Below, piece after piece: positions 45,120-57,326 of a stretch of DNA of 64,000 nt. The position numbers and the translations under genes were made by a program. The notes beneath the pieces were generated by a model, which ran no database searches, was not told the origin of the DNA, and worked only from the letters and a program-made list of their open reading frames with translations. Within the stretch, counting starts at the first letter, position 1, and every line of letters starts with the position of its first letter. The DNA lies in the NCBI GenBank assembly GCA_963921195.1, contig OY992537.1, positions 145,896,275 to 145,960,274 of the forward strand. Direction: 5' to 3'. Source of the DNA: Pegoplata infirma. Lineage: Eukaryota; Arthropoda; Insecta; Diptera; Anthomyiidae.

Positions 45120-46837
45120 TAACGAGTGGCCTTAGGGCTTGCGGAAACGGCACGCTTGTCTTAGCTGGGCATTAGCTCGTCGGATATGGGGAGGATCTTT
45201 TCCGCTGTCACTCATTAACAAGTAAATATTTCGTGCCAAGTATTTAAACAAAAAAAAACTGTTCTAAACTGGTAGATCGGAACGGGAAATGGAATCGGAC
45301 GGACATGAAACTATCGATCCAAAACGGACAGGTTCAGGACAATATAACCTTTACTTTGACATGACTTTAGCTTTTGGGATATTTTTGGATCAAGATGACT
45401 GGACCCAGCAGGCTGCCCGCCCCATTTACGACTTCTTCAGTCGTCCGTGGCATATCGTCGCCTGTAAAAAAAATAAATATGCCCCTTTAATTAGCATTAC
45501 CACACTTCTAAATTTTCATTTAAATTTCAACCATTTCTCAATAACAACTCATTTAAAATTATATAGTTTTTATCTTACATTGTACCTGGTTATTTTATTA
45601 CACAAAAATGGGGTTTTAAATACAATGGGTTCATTTTAAAATTAAATCTTATATTTTTAATTACATTATTAGAATTATTTTAATGCGTAATTCTACTTAT
45701 ATTCAAAATCTATTTTTTTTAACACGTGTTTAAGCGAAAGGGTTAAATAAATTTTATGACCAAAAACTTTAATTAAATTTTTAAGAAAAATTGTTAAAAA
45801 TAGGATTAGGTGTTAATGATAGATTGCGTAGTAGTTTTAGAATTATACACAAGAAAGTTCGACTTAACTTGGGAAGCTCAATCTGTATTTTGTTTAATAC
45901 AGATGGAGATTGCCAAGTCAAGTCTTTTTTTTTGTTAATTTAAGGTCTATTTAGTTCAGTAAGTCAGGGTTAGTGCAAATTTTATGATTGCGGACGAGTC
46001 CGTTAGAAAAATTATTTGTTCGTATATATCTTTTTTCCGCGTTTTTGGCTTACCATACCAGGATGCTAACATGCTGCCTGAGGTTTCCAAATATATATCA
46101 GGACACTTAAACGATTAGATGAAGCAAATTTTCTTTTGACCACTGCTTATCGCCCAGTCTATTGACGTCGTAGTTGTATTAATGGGAATGAAGTAATGCA
46201 CTTACGTTGCATCCAAGGTCCTGACACAAGAAGATAGCTGTCTTCCCTGTTAAGTTTATTCTTGGATGATTCTTTACAGAAGGAATGAAATTTACAGTTT
46301 CACTTATGTGTTCACAAATAATTAAAAAAAAAACTAATCTCACCTTTTTTTGAGTTGATAATAATTTCTATAAATTGACGAAAATGATGACGATCTCTAT
46401 CAAATTCCTATGCCAGATACAGGTTACAGGAGTAATGACAAAAAGAGACCCAAGGCTTGTTTTATTAGACCAGGCTTTAAATTTTAAAGTCCTTTTTGTT
46501 TGAGTTTTGGTATTTTTTTTAATATCAACTTCGCACTTTATAGTAATTACACTTTGACTCACAATTAGCTATTGACCGGCTGAGGTTAGATTGCAAAAAG
46601 AGGAAACGTGTTCTAACCGCATGCGATTTTACTTTCCTTTTTAATTGCAACTGCACATTTTAACTACGCGGATACAATTCAGCTTACATATAGCTACAAA
46701 CAGGGTTGTCACGTAACCTATGTAAATATAGACACTTAAAGAAATATCTGCTAAGGTCTGTACGCAAAAAAAATAGTTTTCATTACTCTTTTTTTTATCT
46801 TTGATAAATAAATGTATATCAATTTGCGACCGTCACA
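45120..46837. mobile_element. 1.7-kb insertion in the LINE reading frame
   Basis: The LINE frame is continuous across it if one copy of AGTTT is removed (AGTTT before the insert and after its right end), so this is an insertion with a 5-bp duplication, or 2-bp GT if the termini are read as TTGTAACGAG and its diverged inverse CGTCACAA. It carries a 116-residue ORF on the plus strand and is less AT-rich than the surroundings at the left. No transposase or RT motif seen. Class unknown. Confidence 0.6.
45289..45639 (+). CDS. Unidentified ORF in the LINE insertion
   Basis: 116 codons from ATG at 45289. The first 60 residues look protein-like: 'GSGQYNLYFDMTLAFGIFLD', then 'DWTQQAARPIYDFF' and 'RPWHIVAC'. 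The second half is AT-rich and Leu/Ile/Phe-rich and may be out of frame or intronic. No family was recognised. It could be a captured host exon or part of an unknown element. Nothing in the window is similar to it. Confidence 0.3.
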   Translation: MESDGHETIDPKRTGSGQYNLYFDMTLAFGIFLDQDDWTQQAARPIYDFFSRPWHIVACKKNKYAPLISITTLLNFHLNFNHFSITTHLKLYSFYLTLYLVILLHKNGVLNTMGSF

Positions 46838-49123
46838 AGTTTCCGATTCCTCAATACCAATACCACCCATAGATACAGACGACAATGTTGGTTCCACAAC
46901 TCGTCTGTGGGTCAACATACAACATTGGGTCTTGCGTGCATTAAAATCGACCATATTCGCCAGACCCCACTCAGAAATTGTCAAAAGGTCTTGATTGAGT
47001 GTGTTATTCATATTCTGTCTCCCGAGCCCAACCTCTACAAGGCTTGGCCTATGATCGAAGGAAAATGAATGGCAAATGTTGCTGTCGTCTGCAAAAGAAT
47101 AAATAGGGTTAAAAGTTTGACTAAGGAGGTCATTAATAAAGATAAGAAAAAGAGTAGGAGAAAGAACAGAACCTTGCGGTACCCCTGAGTTGAGTTGAAA
47201 CATTTCCGACGAGACCCCATCTACAACAACACGTATACTTCGGTCCCTGAGAAAACTCGATATAAATCGAGAGAAATCATTGCCTACACCAAAAGCAATG
47301 AGTTTAGTTACAAGTGCGTCGTGCCACACTCGATCGAACGCTTTGGAAATATCCAAAGCAACCACCTTACTTTCACCAAATTGGTGAATGGAACGACTCC
47401 AACGTTCCGAAAGGAACGCCATCAGGTCTCCCGTAGAACGGCGTTTACGGAAGCCATACTGTCGGTCACTGAAAAGTGAATTTGACTCCAGATAATCAAC
47501 AAGGTGATGATTTACCATGCTCTCCATTACCTTCGAGAGCGTAGAACAAATGGATATCGGGCGATAGTTCTCAGGGTTTGAAGACGTACCCTTTTTAGGG
47601 ATTGGTTGGACGTTGGCCACCTTCCAGCAAGAAGGGTAGATACCCTTGTGTAACGAAAAGCTGAAAAGGTTTGCCAACGGACGGGCTAAGGCCGAGGAGC
47701 ACTGCTTTAGCACCAGTGCTGGTATGCCATCGGGTCCCGGTGACTTATTTACGTTGAGATCCTGAAGTACCCTTTTAACTGCACGAGCTCGAAAGAATAT
47801 CTTGCGCATAGTACTGGATACTCTTTCAAGTTCTGGCAGTGGTTGATCATTTTCCGGCAATAACGAATTTCTTGCAAATAATCCAGCGAAAAGATTAGCC
47901 TTATCAACCGGGTCAGTGAACACTTGGTCGTCCTTTATGAGAGTCGGGATGGAAGAACTAGCATTGTTCCTTACTCTTTTTACGAATGACCAAAAGCTTT
48001 TACTGCCCCGAGGGGCAGAAAGAACTTTAGCACGAAGACGCTGTTCGTATAGAAGTTTCTCGCGTTTCAATACCTTGGCACAATTGGTTCTCGCCTGTTT
48101 GCGCAGCATATCAGAAATGTCGTTTTTGTCATCCCGCCAATTTCTGAATGCTTCCTCTCTGGATCTGACTGCAGTCCTGCAAGTCTGATTAAACCAACAC
48201 TTGTCGTTTGGCTTAACCGAAACCAGTTTTGAAGGAATAAATTTCTTCATTCCTAACCCAATCACATTACCCACCATTTCTGCAGCGGCATCGACGTTGC
48301 CGTCGAGGAAACAAAGTTTCCAGTTGAATTGCCGAAAAAATTCATTCAGTTCCAACCAACGAGCCTTTTCGTACATATAAACTGAGCGTTTAGTAACCGA
48401 CCGGGAAGCGCTCTGAAGTGCCGAGTACGAAAAGGATGCAGAAATGGTGCTATGATCCGAATTACCGAGAGGATCAAGTACCTTTACCTCATACTTTTCA
48501 GGGTGTGAGGTCAGAAAAAGGTCGAGAGTGTTCTGTTGCTGCCCTTCAACACATGCATTGTGCGTTGGTTGGTCCACTAGTTGCGTCAGATGGTTGTGCG
48601 CTGCGAAGAGCTCAACGTATTGGCCCTCGGGAGTGGTATGGCTGGAATGCCGAAGCCAAGAGGAGTTGTGAACGTTGAAGTCCCCAGCGACGACAACTTC
48701 AGCGCTCGGACAACTCGCAAGGATATCGGTGATATTGTCAGACAGGGTATCAAAGTCATTAAAGGAATCCTCCCCTGCTGCATTTGGACTTCTGTAAAGA
48801 AATCCGAAAAATAAAATATGTGCCCTTATCCCAAACTTAACCCATAAACAGCTAAATTTGGGATCACTAGTGCCCATTCCCTCCTGGCACTGATACACAA
48901 CATCATTCCTAACATATACCGCAAGGCCCCTATGAAAGATGAAAAGCGATAGAAGATGGTAACCAGGTAAGTGAAAATCCTGTGGATCAGCATCCTCGCT
49001 CACCTGGGTCTCACATAAGGCGAAAATATCCGGCCGATGGAAACGAACGTGAGCATATACAGAGAGAAAATTCGCCCTAAGCCTACGTATATTACAGAAG
49101 TCTAATCGAAAACTACCTGTCAT
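46838..49123 (-). pseudogene. LINE ORF2, endonuclease and reverse transcriptase
   Basis: 762 native codons from ATG at 49123. An APE-type endonuclease covers residues 1-230: 'CETQ' with its catalytic Glu at about 38, 'VVVAGDFNVHN' at 143-153, and the 'GNSDHSTI' active-site end at 220-227. The reverse transcriptase starts near 455: 'NKSPGPDGIPALVL', 'IPKKG...NYRPISI' (508-525), 'QYGFRKRRST' (555-564), 'LDISKAFDRVWHDAL' (590-604), 'GVPQGSVLSPTLF' (647-659) and the catalytic box 'FADD' (677-680). All key residues are present. These enzymes nick target DNA and copy the RNA in place. The last 28 residues of the apparent ORF come from the insertion at 45120-46837. Probably recent, but unable to make full protein. 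Confidence 0.92.
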
Positions 49124-49184
49124 TAAGACTACAAAAAAAAAGAAAACAAATCAGTCATCCAAACGTAATTACAAATTAATTACT

Positions 49185-49986
49185 TCTTTTACTCATAACT
49201 TCTTCAATAATGGTCCAAATTTCAAATATTTTTTTAAAAATTTTTGTTTTTACGTACTTTTTAAAAACAAATACCAAAAAATTCTTAAAAGCGCTCTTGT
49301 ATGCGATTTTTAAGTTTTAAAATTTAAATCTCATTTTTGAAAATGTTTGTTCTCTTCGATTTTTTTTTTAAATTTTTTTGTGTAAAACTTCTATCGATTC
49401 TACAAATTTTTTTTGCCCAGAAGGATCGTGGGATAACGATTACTATTTTTTAAAAATTTTTTAAAAAATTTTATTGTAATTTTCCAATCTTAAAATTATT
49501 TCTACTGCTCCAATGGTGCGTCATAGAGGGGTCCTTTATAAGACCGACCCCATTAATTTTTACGTCTTAACATTTCTTTGGAACAAACTAATACCCTATC
49601 TCAAATTTCTAAGGGGGCTCCCACACAAAACCACATTTTTTAAAATTTGCTCCAACCGCTCTAACTGCCCTAATAGTGCCCTTAGAGCAACAAAATGTAA
49701 GACCAACCCACAATATTTTTTAGTCAAAACATTTTCTTTGAACACACCTACCCTCTATCTCTAATTGTTAAGGCGGTCCCTATACATTTTTTTTTATTTT
49801 TTGTAAATTTGTTTTATTTAATCAGCTTCTACCGGTCCAATGGTGCGTCCGAGAGGGGTCATTAGTGAGACCGACCCCCATTTATTTTTACCCTACAACA
49901 TTTTTTTAAAATATACCTACGCCCTATCTCCACTCCCTAAGTAGGCTCCCATACAAAATTACATTTTTATAAAATTTGCTCCATCT
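49185..49986. repeat. Left arm of a large inverted repeat around an H element
   Basis: Matches the inverse of 54100-54870: 'aacttcttcaataatggtccaaattt', 'gacgcaccattgg' and 'ggagcccccttagaaatt' on both sides. The H element sits exactly at the junction. The left side is probably cut by the LINE. ORFs in it are by-products. Confidence 0.75.
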
Positions 49987-49994
49987 GTTATTTG

Positions 49995-52900
49995 CAATGA
50001 TGGGTACCAATACCTTTTCGATACCAATACCCGTTAATACCTATTCAAATTGAAAACCAATACCAATTAAAAACCAATACCTTTATTTGTGCGATACCAA
50101 TACCGATAAAAAACCAATACCAATTCCCCACTACCAATACCAATTAAAAACCAATACTTTTATTCTTCAAAACCAATACCAATAAAAAACCAATACCAAT
50201 TCATTTTTTTCTACTTTCGTATCGGTTTTGTTTAGGTTTTTTGTATTCTTATTTTCGTTTGTTTTAATTGTGACGTCAAACTCCATCACATTATTGGGTT
50301 TTACCTGACTAACGAATTGCAAAAGATGTTACATCGATCAGTAATCGTTTGCATGCAATGTCACATAACAAAAAGGAGTTAGCTACTTGAATTTTAAAAG
50401 CCATAAAAACATAAAAGAAATATTTTTTGTCACGGTTTTTATGACCCCTAATAAAAGTAGATCTTAAAAAATTTAGACCTTTTCTGTGATGAAATTTTTT
50501 CTTTTGCAAACATTGTTAATATTTGATATATGTACATTGAATGTCACTGCACTCTTCTTTGCGTTGTAAAAAAAAATGCTAATGTCCTTTTTTGGAAATT
50601 CCAAAATTTTAATCAAGCAGACGTTACAAAATTTTATGTCACAACACCAGAATCCAGAAAAAAAAATTATTGTTTTATTAGAGGCACTGTCATATTATAT
50701 AAGAACGCATAATGTGCATTTCACACTTGCTATTTTTGAGAGTTTAAGAGCTACGTTTTTAAAAAAATTCTTTTTTCTGTATCCATTACGTTTTTATTCT
50801 GTTACTGGTATTTTGTTAAACAACTTGTTTAAGGTCGTAAGTGTGAACCCCATATAAGAAAAAAATTGACCCGTGTAAACGCAATTGGCAAAAGATCTAA
50901 AATCGAAAAAGGTGCCCCCTGCATTAGACCACCCAAATTTGCAAAAGTATTTTTTTGTTCGCTCCACCGGCAGTTTCTGATAGATTGGCCATAAAAAATA
51001 ATATCTGTGCAAGAACTGGATCTCTCGGTTGCATAATGCAATTACCCATATAAATTCCAAATGTAATTGGTTTATGGAAACTACATATCTTACTCTACAA
51101 AAAAATGGTGACCGACTATTTCAATCTCTGTCCAAATTTTAACGAGGGTCGTTTTAAATGAAGTCTTCACATAAATTTTTACTTTAACCGCCAAAAACAC
51201 CACAATGTCTTAGACTTAGGCTAAAAATTTGTATGAAGGAAATTTTTACTTTCTTATTCTGCAAAATAAAACTTATAAAAGCATTTTTTTGAAAAACGCA
51301 TATTTTAAGAGTTATGGCACTTAAAATGTTTTTAGGTCACTTTTAGGGTCAAAAGTTCAAATCGACTGGCCTGTATGCAACCGAGAGATCTAGTTCTTGC
51401 ACAGATATTATTTTTTATGGCCAATCTATCACAAACTGCCGGTGGAGCGAACAAAAAAATACTTTTGCAAATCCCATACATTTGTTGGGTGTTCTACCCT
51501 GCATGATAACCCATTTCGATCACCTTTTTCAAAAAAATATTTATGTATGAAAAGAATGAAGTTCAGGTATATTTTGTTACAAATGTTAAGTCTCAACTTT
51601 CTGCAATTAAAAAATATCTCCCCTTGACCACCGGAATTTATATGTGCATCAGCACAGAAATTGTTTCAAGCAAAAACGAAAAATTTGCATTTTTTTAGGC
51701 TTTTAATTTTTTTTATTAATTAATATTATTTTTTTAGACTTAATTTATATCAAATTCCACTAATTGAAACATTTTGAAATTATTTATTTTGAAAATAACT
51801 AAATAAATTAATAAAATAGCAAATAAATCCAAATATTAAAATTGCATAAAAAGTTGAAATACAGGCTTTTCTGAAATAGCGGAACATTAAAATTTTTTTT
51901 ACAAGAGTTTTGAGATCAGCCGGTGCTAATTTTACTAAATAGGTACCTTTTTCAAAAAAAAAAAAAAATGAGTCTTTGTCCAAAATGGGTTAAGCTATTA
52001 TAATTGAGTTTAAAATTTGACTTAATTCTGAATGCAAATACTGCTAAAAAATATTTTTTTTTTTAAGGGGTTTTTCAAAAAAAAAAAAACATCCCTGACG
52101 CAAAAATTCTCACTCTCTAGACACTTACACGATGGTCGCTAGGACCATCTCCAATTCAAATACATAAATAAGAGACAAGTGTCTTTTCATTTGTTTAATC
52201 TATAACATCTGTAAATTTTATTTAAAATGAAAAGTTTCCTTGTAAAAGTTTCCTTGTAGGTCTGAATCCCAAAAGTTTTAAGGCACTTATTTATTACCTT
52301 ATAGTCACTTGACTTAAATGAAAATCACTCTATAACCAAATGATTTAAATGAAAATCACTCACGCGTGAATAACGGGACCAGCGACCATCTCTAAATTAA
52401 ATACTTAAACAAAAGGCAAGTGTCTCTTCATTTGATTCATCTATACCATCTGTAAATTTTGTTAAACATGAAGTGTCCACCCTGAAATAGTTTCCTTGTA
52501 GGTCCGATTTCAAAAAGTTTTAAGTCACTTATTTATTACCCTAATATAGTACTTAATTTAAATGAAAATCACTCTATAATCACGTGATTTAAATAAAAAT
52601 CGCTCACGCCTGAATCACGTGGTTTTTTGAGTCACGCAAATTACGGGACCACAGACCATCTCTAATTCAAATACATAAACAAAAGACAAGTTTCTCTTCA
52701 TTTGTTTCATCTATACATCTGTAAATTTTATTAAAAATTAAGTGTCCACCCTTAAATAGATTCCTTGTAGGTCCGATTTAAAAAACTTTCAAGGCACTTA
52801 TTTATTACCTTAATATAGGCTTATATTCTGAATTTCAAAAAATCGGTTAACATTTACGACCTGTAGAGACTTTTGGCCAAAAAACCTAACATATCGCCCC

Positions 52901-54091
52901 AGTGTGCACTGTACAGTGGCACTGTACAGTGTACAGTGTGCCCCACGTGGGGCGGACAGAAGGACGACTTACGTTAAATTAATTAATATTAACGACAAAA
53001 CCTTTTGCATACAAATATCAAAACCGATAAAAGATAAATACCAATACTTATTAAAAACCGATACCGATTCGAGGCTAAAACCAATACCAATACCCAATAC
53101 CTAAATAACTCAAAACCAATACCGAAACCTATACCAATTCAACAAAAAACAAGTAAGAAAATTATAGTCGGTCAAGACCGACCATATAATACCCTACACC
53201 AGAGTTTCCCGGAAAATGGGTCCCGGAAAAAGGGTCCCTTGGACCGATTAGATCTATATTTTGTCAAATCTTTAATAAGTGTAAAAACCACTCACAAATC
53301 AAATTTGAGTGAAATTGGCTTCTATATGTTGACAATAACCGTTTTAACTGAATATCGGGCGAAATTTTCACATGGGGCCTAAGTCCAAAACTGGTCCGAT
53401 GATAATCAGATTTGATAAGGTACGGGTTTAACATACACAAACAAAATTTTAATTAAATATTTTCTATTTTCATGAAATTTGAGAGATTTGTGTGAAAATC
53501 GGGAAGGTGGTTTGTATGGGGGCTACAAGAAGAACTGGTCCGATTTCTTTAAAATTCGGAATGGCGATTTGTGAAGACAAAACATGTTTACTTGCCAAAT
53601 TTCGAGAAGACACCTATTATAATACGGCTATGAGGGTCATTTGAGCCAAACCTAAAGAGGACCTTTGTATGGGGGCTAGGTCTAAATATGGACCGATTTT
53701 TTCCAATTTCAATAGGCTTCGTCCTTGGACCAAGAGAGGCTTAAGTTTCAAATTTCAAGTCAATTGATTAAAAATTGCGACCTGTATCGTGTTTACACCG
53801 TTTACATGGACAGACAGACAGACAGACGGACGGACGGACGGACGGACAGACGGACGGACGGACGGACATCGCTAAATTGACTTAAAAAGTGATTCTGAGT
53901 CGATCGGTATACTAAAAGGTGGGTCTAGGACCAATATTTCGGGTAGTTACAAACATCAGCACAAACTCATTATACCCTGTACCACAGTGTGGTGTAGGGT
54001 ATAATGAAAACCAATACCTATACCAATACTAATATAATTTTAAAAACCAATACCAATACCAATACTTTTATCGAATTGGTACCCATCCTTG
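49995..54091 (+). mobile_element. H element (hAT-like), third complete copy, TSD GTTATTTG
   Basis: A terminus CAATGATGGGTACCAATACC at 49995, B terminus ending at 54091, exact 8-bp duplication GTTATTTG (49987-49994, 54092-54099). About 3.2 kb without the insertion at 53150-54004. Compared with the other copies it carries a local expansion of CACTGTACAGTG words (52905-52945) and an unusual 51000-51500 section with inverted 'ttgcaaaagtatttttttgttcgctccaccgg'-type segments. Confidence 0.9.
53150..54004. mobile_element. Dispersed fly element, second copy, no target duplication
   Basis: Inserted in the B-side array of H; the empty site is at about 38605-38625 ('caacaaaaaatgaaaacc'). Starts CAAGTAAGAAAATTATAG and ends GGGTATAA, precisely between A and T with no duplication. 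Contains (GACA)n/(GACG)n near 53810-53870 and the end hairpin. Same ends as 29405-30474. Confidence 0.78.
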
Positions 54092-54099
54092 GTTATTTG

Positions 54100-54870
54100 T
54101 ATAGGAGCCTACTTAGGGAGTGGAGATATGGCGTAGGTATGTTCTAAAAAAATGTTATAGGGTAAAAATAAATGGGGGTCGGTCTCACTAATTATCCCTC
54201 TCGGACGCACCATTAGACCGGTAGAAGCTGATTAAATAAAACAAATTTACAAAAAATAAAAAAAATTGTATAAGGACCGCCTTAACAGTTAAAGATAGAG
54301 GGTAGGTGTGTTCAGGGAAAATGTTTGGACTAAAAAAATATTGTGGGTCGGTCATACATTTTGTTGCTCTAAGGGCACTATTAGGGCAGTTAGAGCGGTA
54401 GGAGCAAATTTTAAAAAATGTCGTTTTGTGTGGGAGCCCCCTTAGAAATTGGAGATAGGGTAGTAGTTTGTTCCAAAGAAATATTAGGACGAAAAAATTA
54501 ATGGGGGTCGGTCTTATAAAGGACCCCTCTATGACGCACCATTCGAGCAGTAGAAAAGATTTTAAGATTGGAAAATTACAATAAAATTTTTTCAAAAAAT
54601 TTTAAAAAATAGTAATAATCGTTATCCCACGATCCTCCTGGGCAAAAAATTTGTAGAACCGATAGAAGTTTTAGACAAAAAAAATTCAAAAAAATCGAAG
54701 AGTACATACATTTTCAAAAATGAGATTTAAATTTTAAAACTTAAAAATCGCATACTAGAGCGCTTTTAAGAATTTTTTGGGATTTTTTTTTTCAAAATTA
54801 CGTAAAAAAACAAAGATTTTGAAAAAAAAATTTTTTGAAATTTGGACCATTATTGAAGAAGTTATGAGTA
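54100..54870. repeat. Right arm of the inverted repeat
   Basis: Inverse of 49185-49986, starting right after the H target duplication. It merges into sequence with 'tttgacatggaatgccccatatata' (about 55035), which recurs at about 56470. Confidence 0.75.
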
Positions 54871-55154
54871 AAAGAAGTTTGAGTAAAGGAACAAACTACC
54901 AATTTTTAAAAATTCGATATCTTTTGAACGGGTCATCAAAAAAATCTGAAAATTTACCACGAAGGAGTTTTCGAAGGGTACTAAAAACTGTAAACAAATT
55001 GGGAAAATCTAAAAAAAAAAATGTTCAAAGTGTCCGATTTGACATGGAATGCCCCATATATATTTCCTTTAACTCCGTAGGACCATTACGAAAGATCGGT
55101 AATTAGTTCTGTCATGGGATAGATTTTTCAGTTCGTTCCAGGATGTATTCATCT

Positions 55155-55832
55155 GGAAAAATATGAATTTTTTTCTGTTTTCGCAATTTTTTGGTATTTT
55201 AAGTTAAGTATTAATTCAAGTGATTACAGAATTATGATGTGGAGTAAAATGCCTTTCTAATAAGGTACTAAAAACTAAATTCAGTTAAAAATCAGCCAAG
55301 TTATTATAACTTCCCCAGGCATCTAACGTATGGCAGACCACTTGATTAAGCAATACAATCCGATTTTTGAAATTCATTGAAATTTTCTACTGTAATAACA
55401 TTTTTTTATTCTTCAAGTTCAAATGTTAAGATGACAAGTATTTTTCATATTGTGTTTTGCTAACATGTTTCAAATTAATGCTAAAAATGCCTGCATTTGA
55501 AATCTCTATTTTAATTTTTTTTTTTTTTTTTTAATTTGAAAAAACCAAAAAAATATTACACTGAAACATAAATAATGAAAAAATGTTATTACAGTAGAAA
55601 ATTTCAATAAATTTAAAAAAAGAGACTCGTATTCTTTAATTAAGTGGTATGACACACGCTAGATGCCTGGGAAAGTTGTAATAACTTGGCTGATTTTCAA
55701 CCGATTTTAGTTTTTAGTACCTTATTAGAAAGGCATTTTACTCCACATCATAATTCTGTAATCACTTGAATTAATACTTAACTTAAAATACCAAAAAAAT
55801 TGCGAAAACAGAAAAAAAATCATATTTTTCCT
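55155..55832. repeat. Foldback repeat with about 300-bp arms
   Basis: Left arm from 'aaaaatatgaattttttt' pairs with the right arm ending 'catatttttcc'. Both arms contain 'ggagtaaaatgcctttctaataaggtacta' type sequence and 'tctactgtaataacatttttt' near the centre (about 55500). No ORF. Target duplication not resolved. Confidence 0.75.
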
Positions 55833-56890
55833 TGTAATCCGTTTTTTAAACTTCAAGGACCATGCTAAACGCCTTACCCATTTCCGATCGTCCTAAATTT
55901 TTGTGAGACGTATTTTTACATCGAAATGAATATATCTAGGGTAAGTTAGGGTCGATATCTACCAATTTATTTTTTTTGGAGCACCATATAAAATAAATCA
56001 GAGCCAAAAAATAAAAGGTGCAATTTTAAAAATTAAAAAAATAGAAAGAATTGTGATCACATTTCAAATTATGGCTTAAAAGTTGCGTAAATTATAGTAG
56101 AATTTTTATAGTTTTTTACAAAAAAATCGAAGGTTTCGGACTTTTTCAAAAAGTCGATTTTAATTTTTAAATGTCAAAAAATAAGTGATAATTACTTCGA
56201 ATACTTTTTTCATATTTTTTTTCTAAAACTACATTTAAATACCAACAAAACGTTGTCCAAATTTTTTTAAAATATCTATATTTTTTAATGGTCAAAATTA
56301 ATTAAAAATTTCATTTTTTTTGGAAAAATCGCCATTTTGAAAAATTGATTACTCAACACTATCTTGAAGTAAAAGGCTGAAAATTGTTGTCGAAGTTGCA
56401 TTTAATAAGTACTAAAACATATCCAAAAATAAAATAAATCGGAAGGGGTCGGGTCTAAAAGTGAGTGATTTGGCTTGGAATGCCCCATATATAATTATAT
56501 TATAAACTTTTTTATTCGGGATTCTGATTTTCTGATTGATTAATCAAAATTTCGATATGACAGTGTAATTAATAGCAAATAAAGTCCTTCCCTTTTTTTA
56601 GTGTTATCTCATTTTTTCCAAAAAGTGGAGTTACCTAGTTTTTTAATACGGCCACAGAAATTTGAAACAGAAAACTATTTTTATTGAAAATTATTCTATG
56701 AGAATATCATGGTTGTAATTTTCAAAAACATGACCTCGAGCTAGAATAAACCTACTTAAAATATAATATTTTAAAGGTCGAATAACACAATTTTTATTTT
56801 AAATAAAAATTTATCAGAATTTTACAAAACGTTTCGTAAATCATCAACAGTTTTACATATTTGAATTTTGAATATAGTTTTACACATAAA
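55833..56890. other. AT-rich sequence downstream of the JNK exon, probably intronic
   Basis: Decayed repeats (a second 'tggaatgccccatatata' copy at about 56470). No coding segment recognised. Lies directly downstream (minus sense) of the splice donor at 56901. Confidence 0.45.
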
Positions 56891-56895
56891 CGTAT

Positions 56896-57059
<164 letters not shown>

Positions 57060-57326
57060 CTAAAATATTAAAACAATTACATTTAAAACATTTGTTAAAC
57101 TTATATTTATTAAACGTAACCCTTTTAAAATAAAACATCATTAACAAAACTCTTAGTTCCGAAATTTTGTATAAAAAAGTTCCGGACACAAAATTTTTTG
57201 TTATTTTTTCTGCGTTTTTCGAAAAACGTTGGTACGTGGACATGGGATAAATTTGAAAATCATAAGATAAAAACCCAAGTAAAAAAGTTTTTATATAGTC
57301 GTAAATAATTTAATCAACATCATATA
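57060..57326. other. AT-rich sequence upstream of the JNK exon
   Basis: AT-rich, with the predicted acceptor at its left edge. A 63-residue minus-strand ORF here has no recognisable content. Probably 5' intron. Confidence 0.4.

Larger units (their letters stand above)
44442..49125 (-). mobile_element. CR1/jockey-type LINE, 5'-truncated, interrupted
   Basis: Minus-strand non-LTR retrotransposon. A 12-A tail is seen as poly-T at 44442-44453. The open reading frame holds endonuclease and reverse transcriptase (46838-49123) and the C-terminal domain (44589-45119), separated by a 1.7-kb insertion. No ORF1 is seen, and similarity stops just upstream of the endonuclease start, so the copy is 5'-truncated. 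It lies next to the arm of an inverted repeat beginning near 49185. Confidence 0.88.

Noticed and set aside
47195..48814. Several plus-strand ORFs in the LINE
   Set aside because: They are antisense or frame-shifted readings of the endonuclease and reverse transcriptase coding region.
54188..55106. ORFs of 135 and 109 residues near the inverted repeat
   Set aside because: The first is repeated in the left arm (49513-49764), so it is repeat sequence; the second is low-complexity Lys/Phe-rich.
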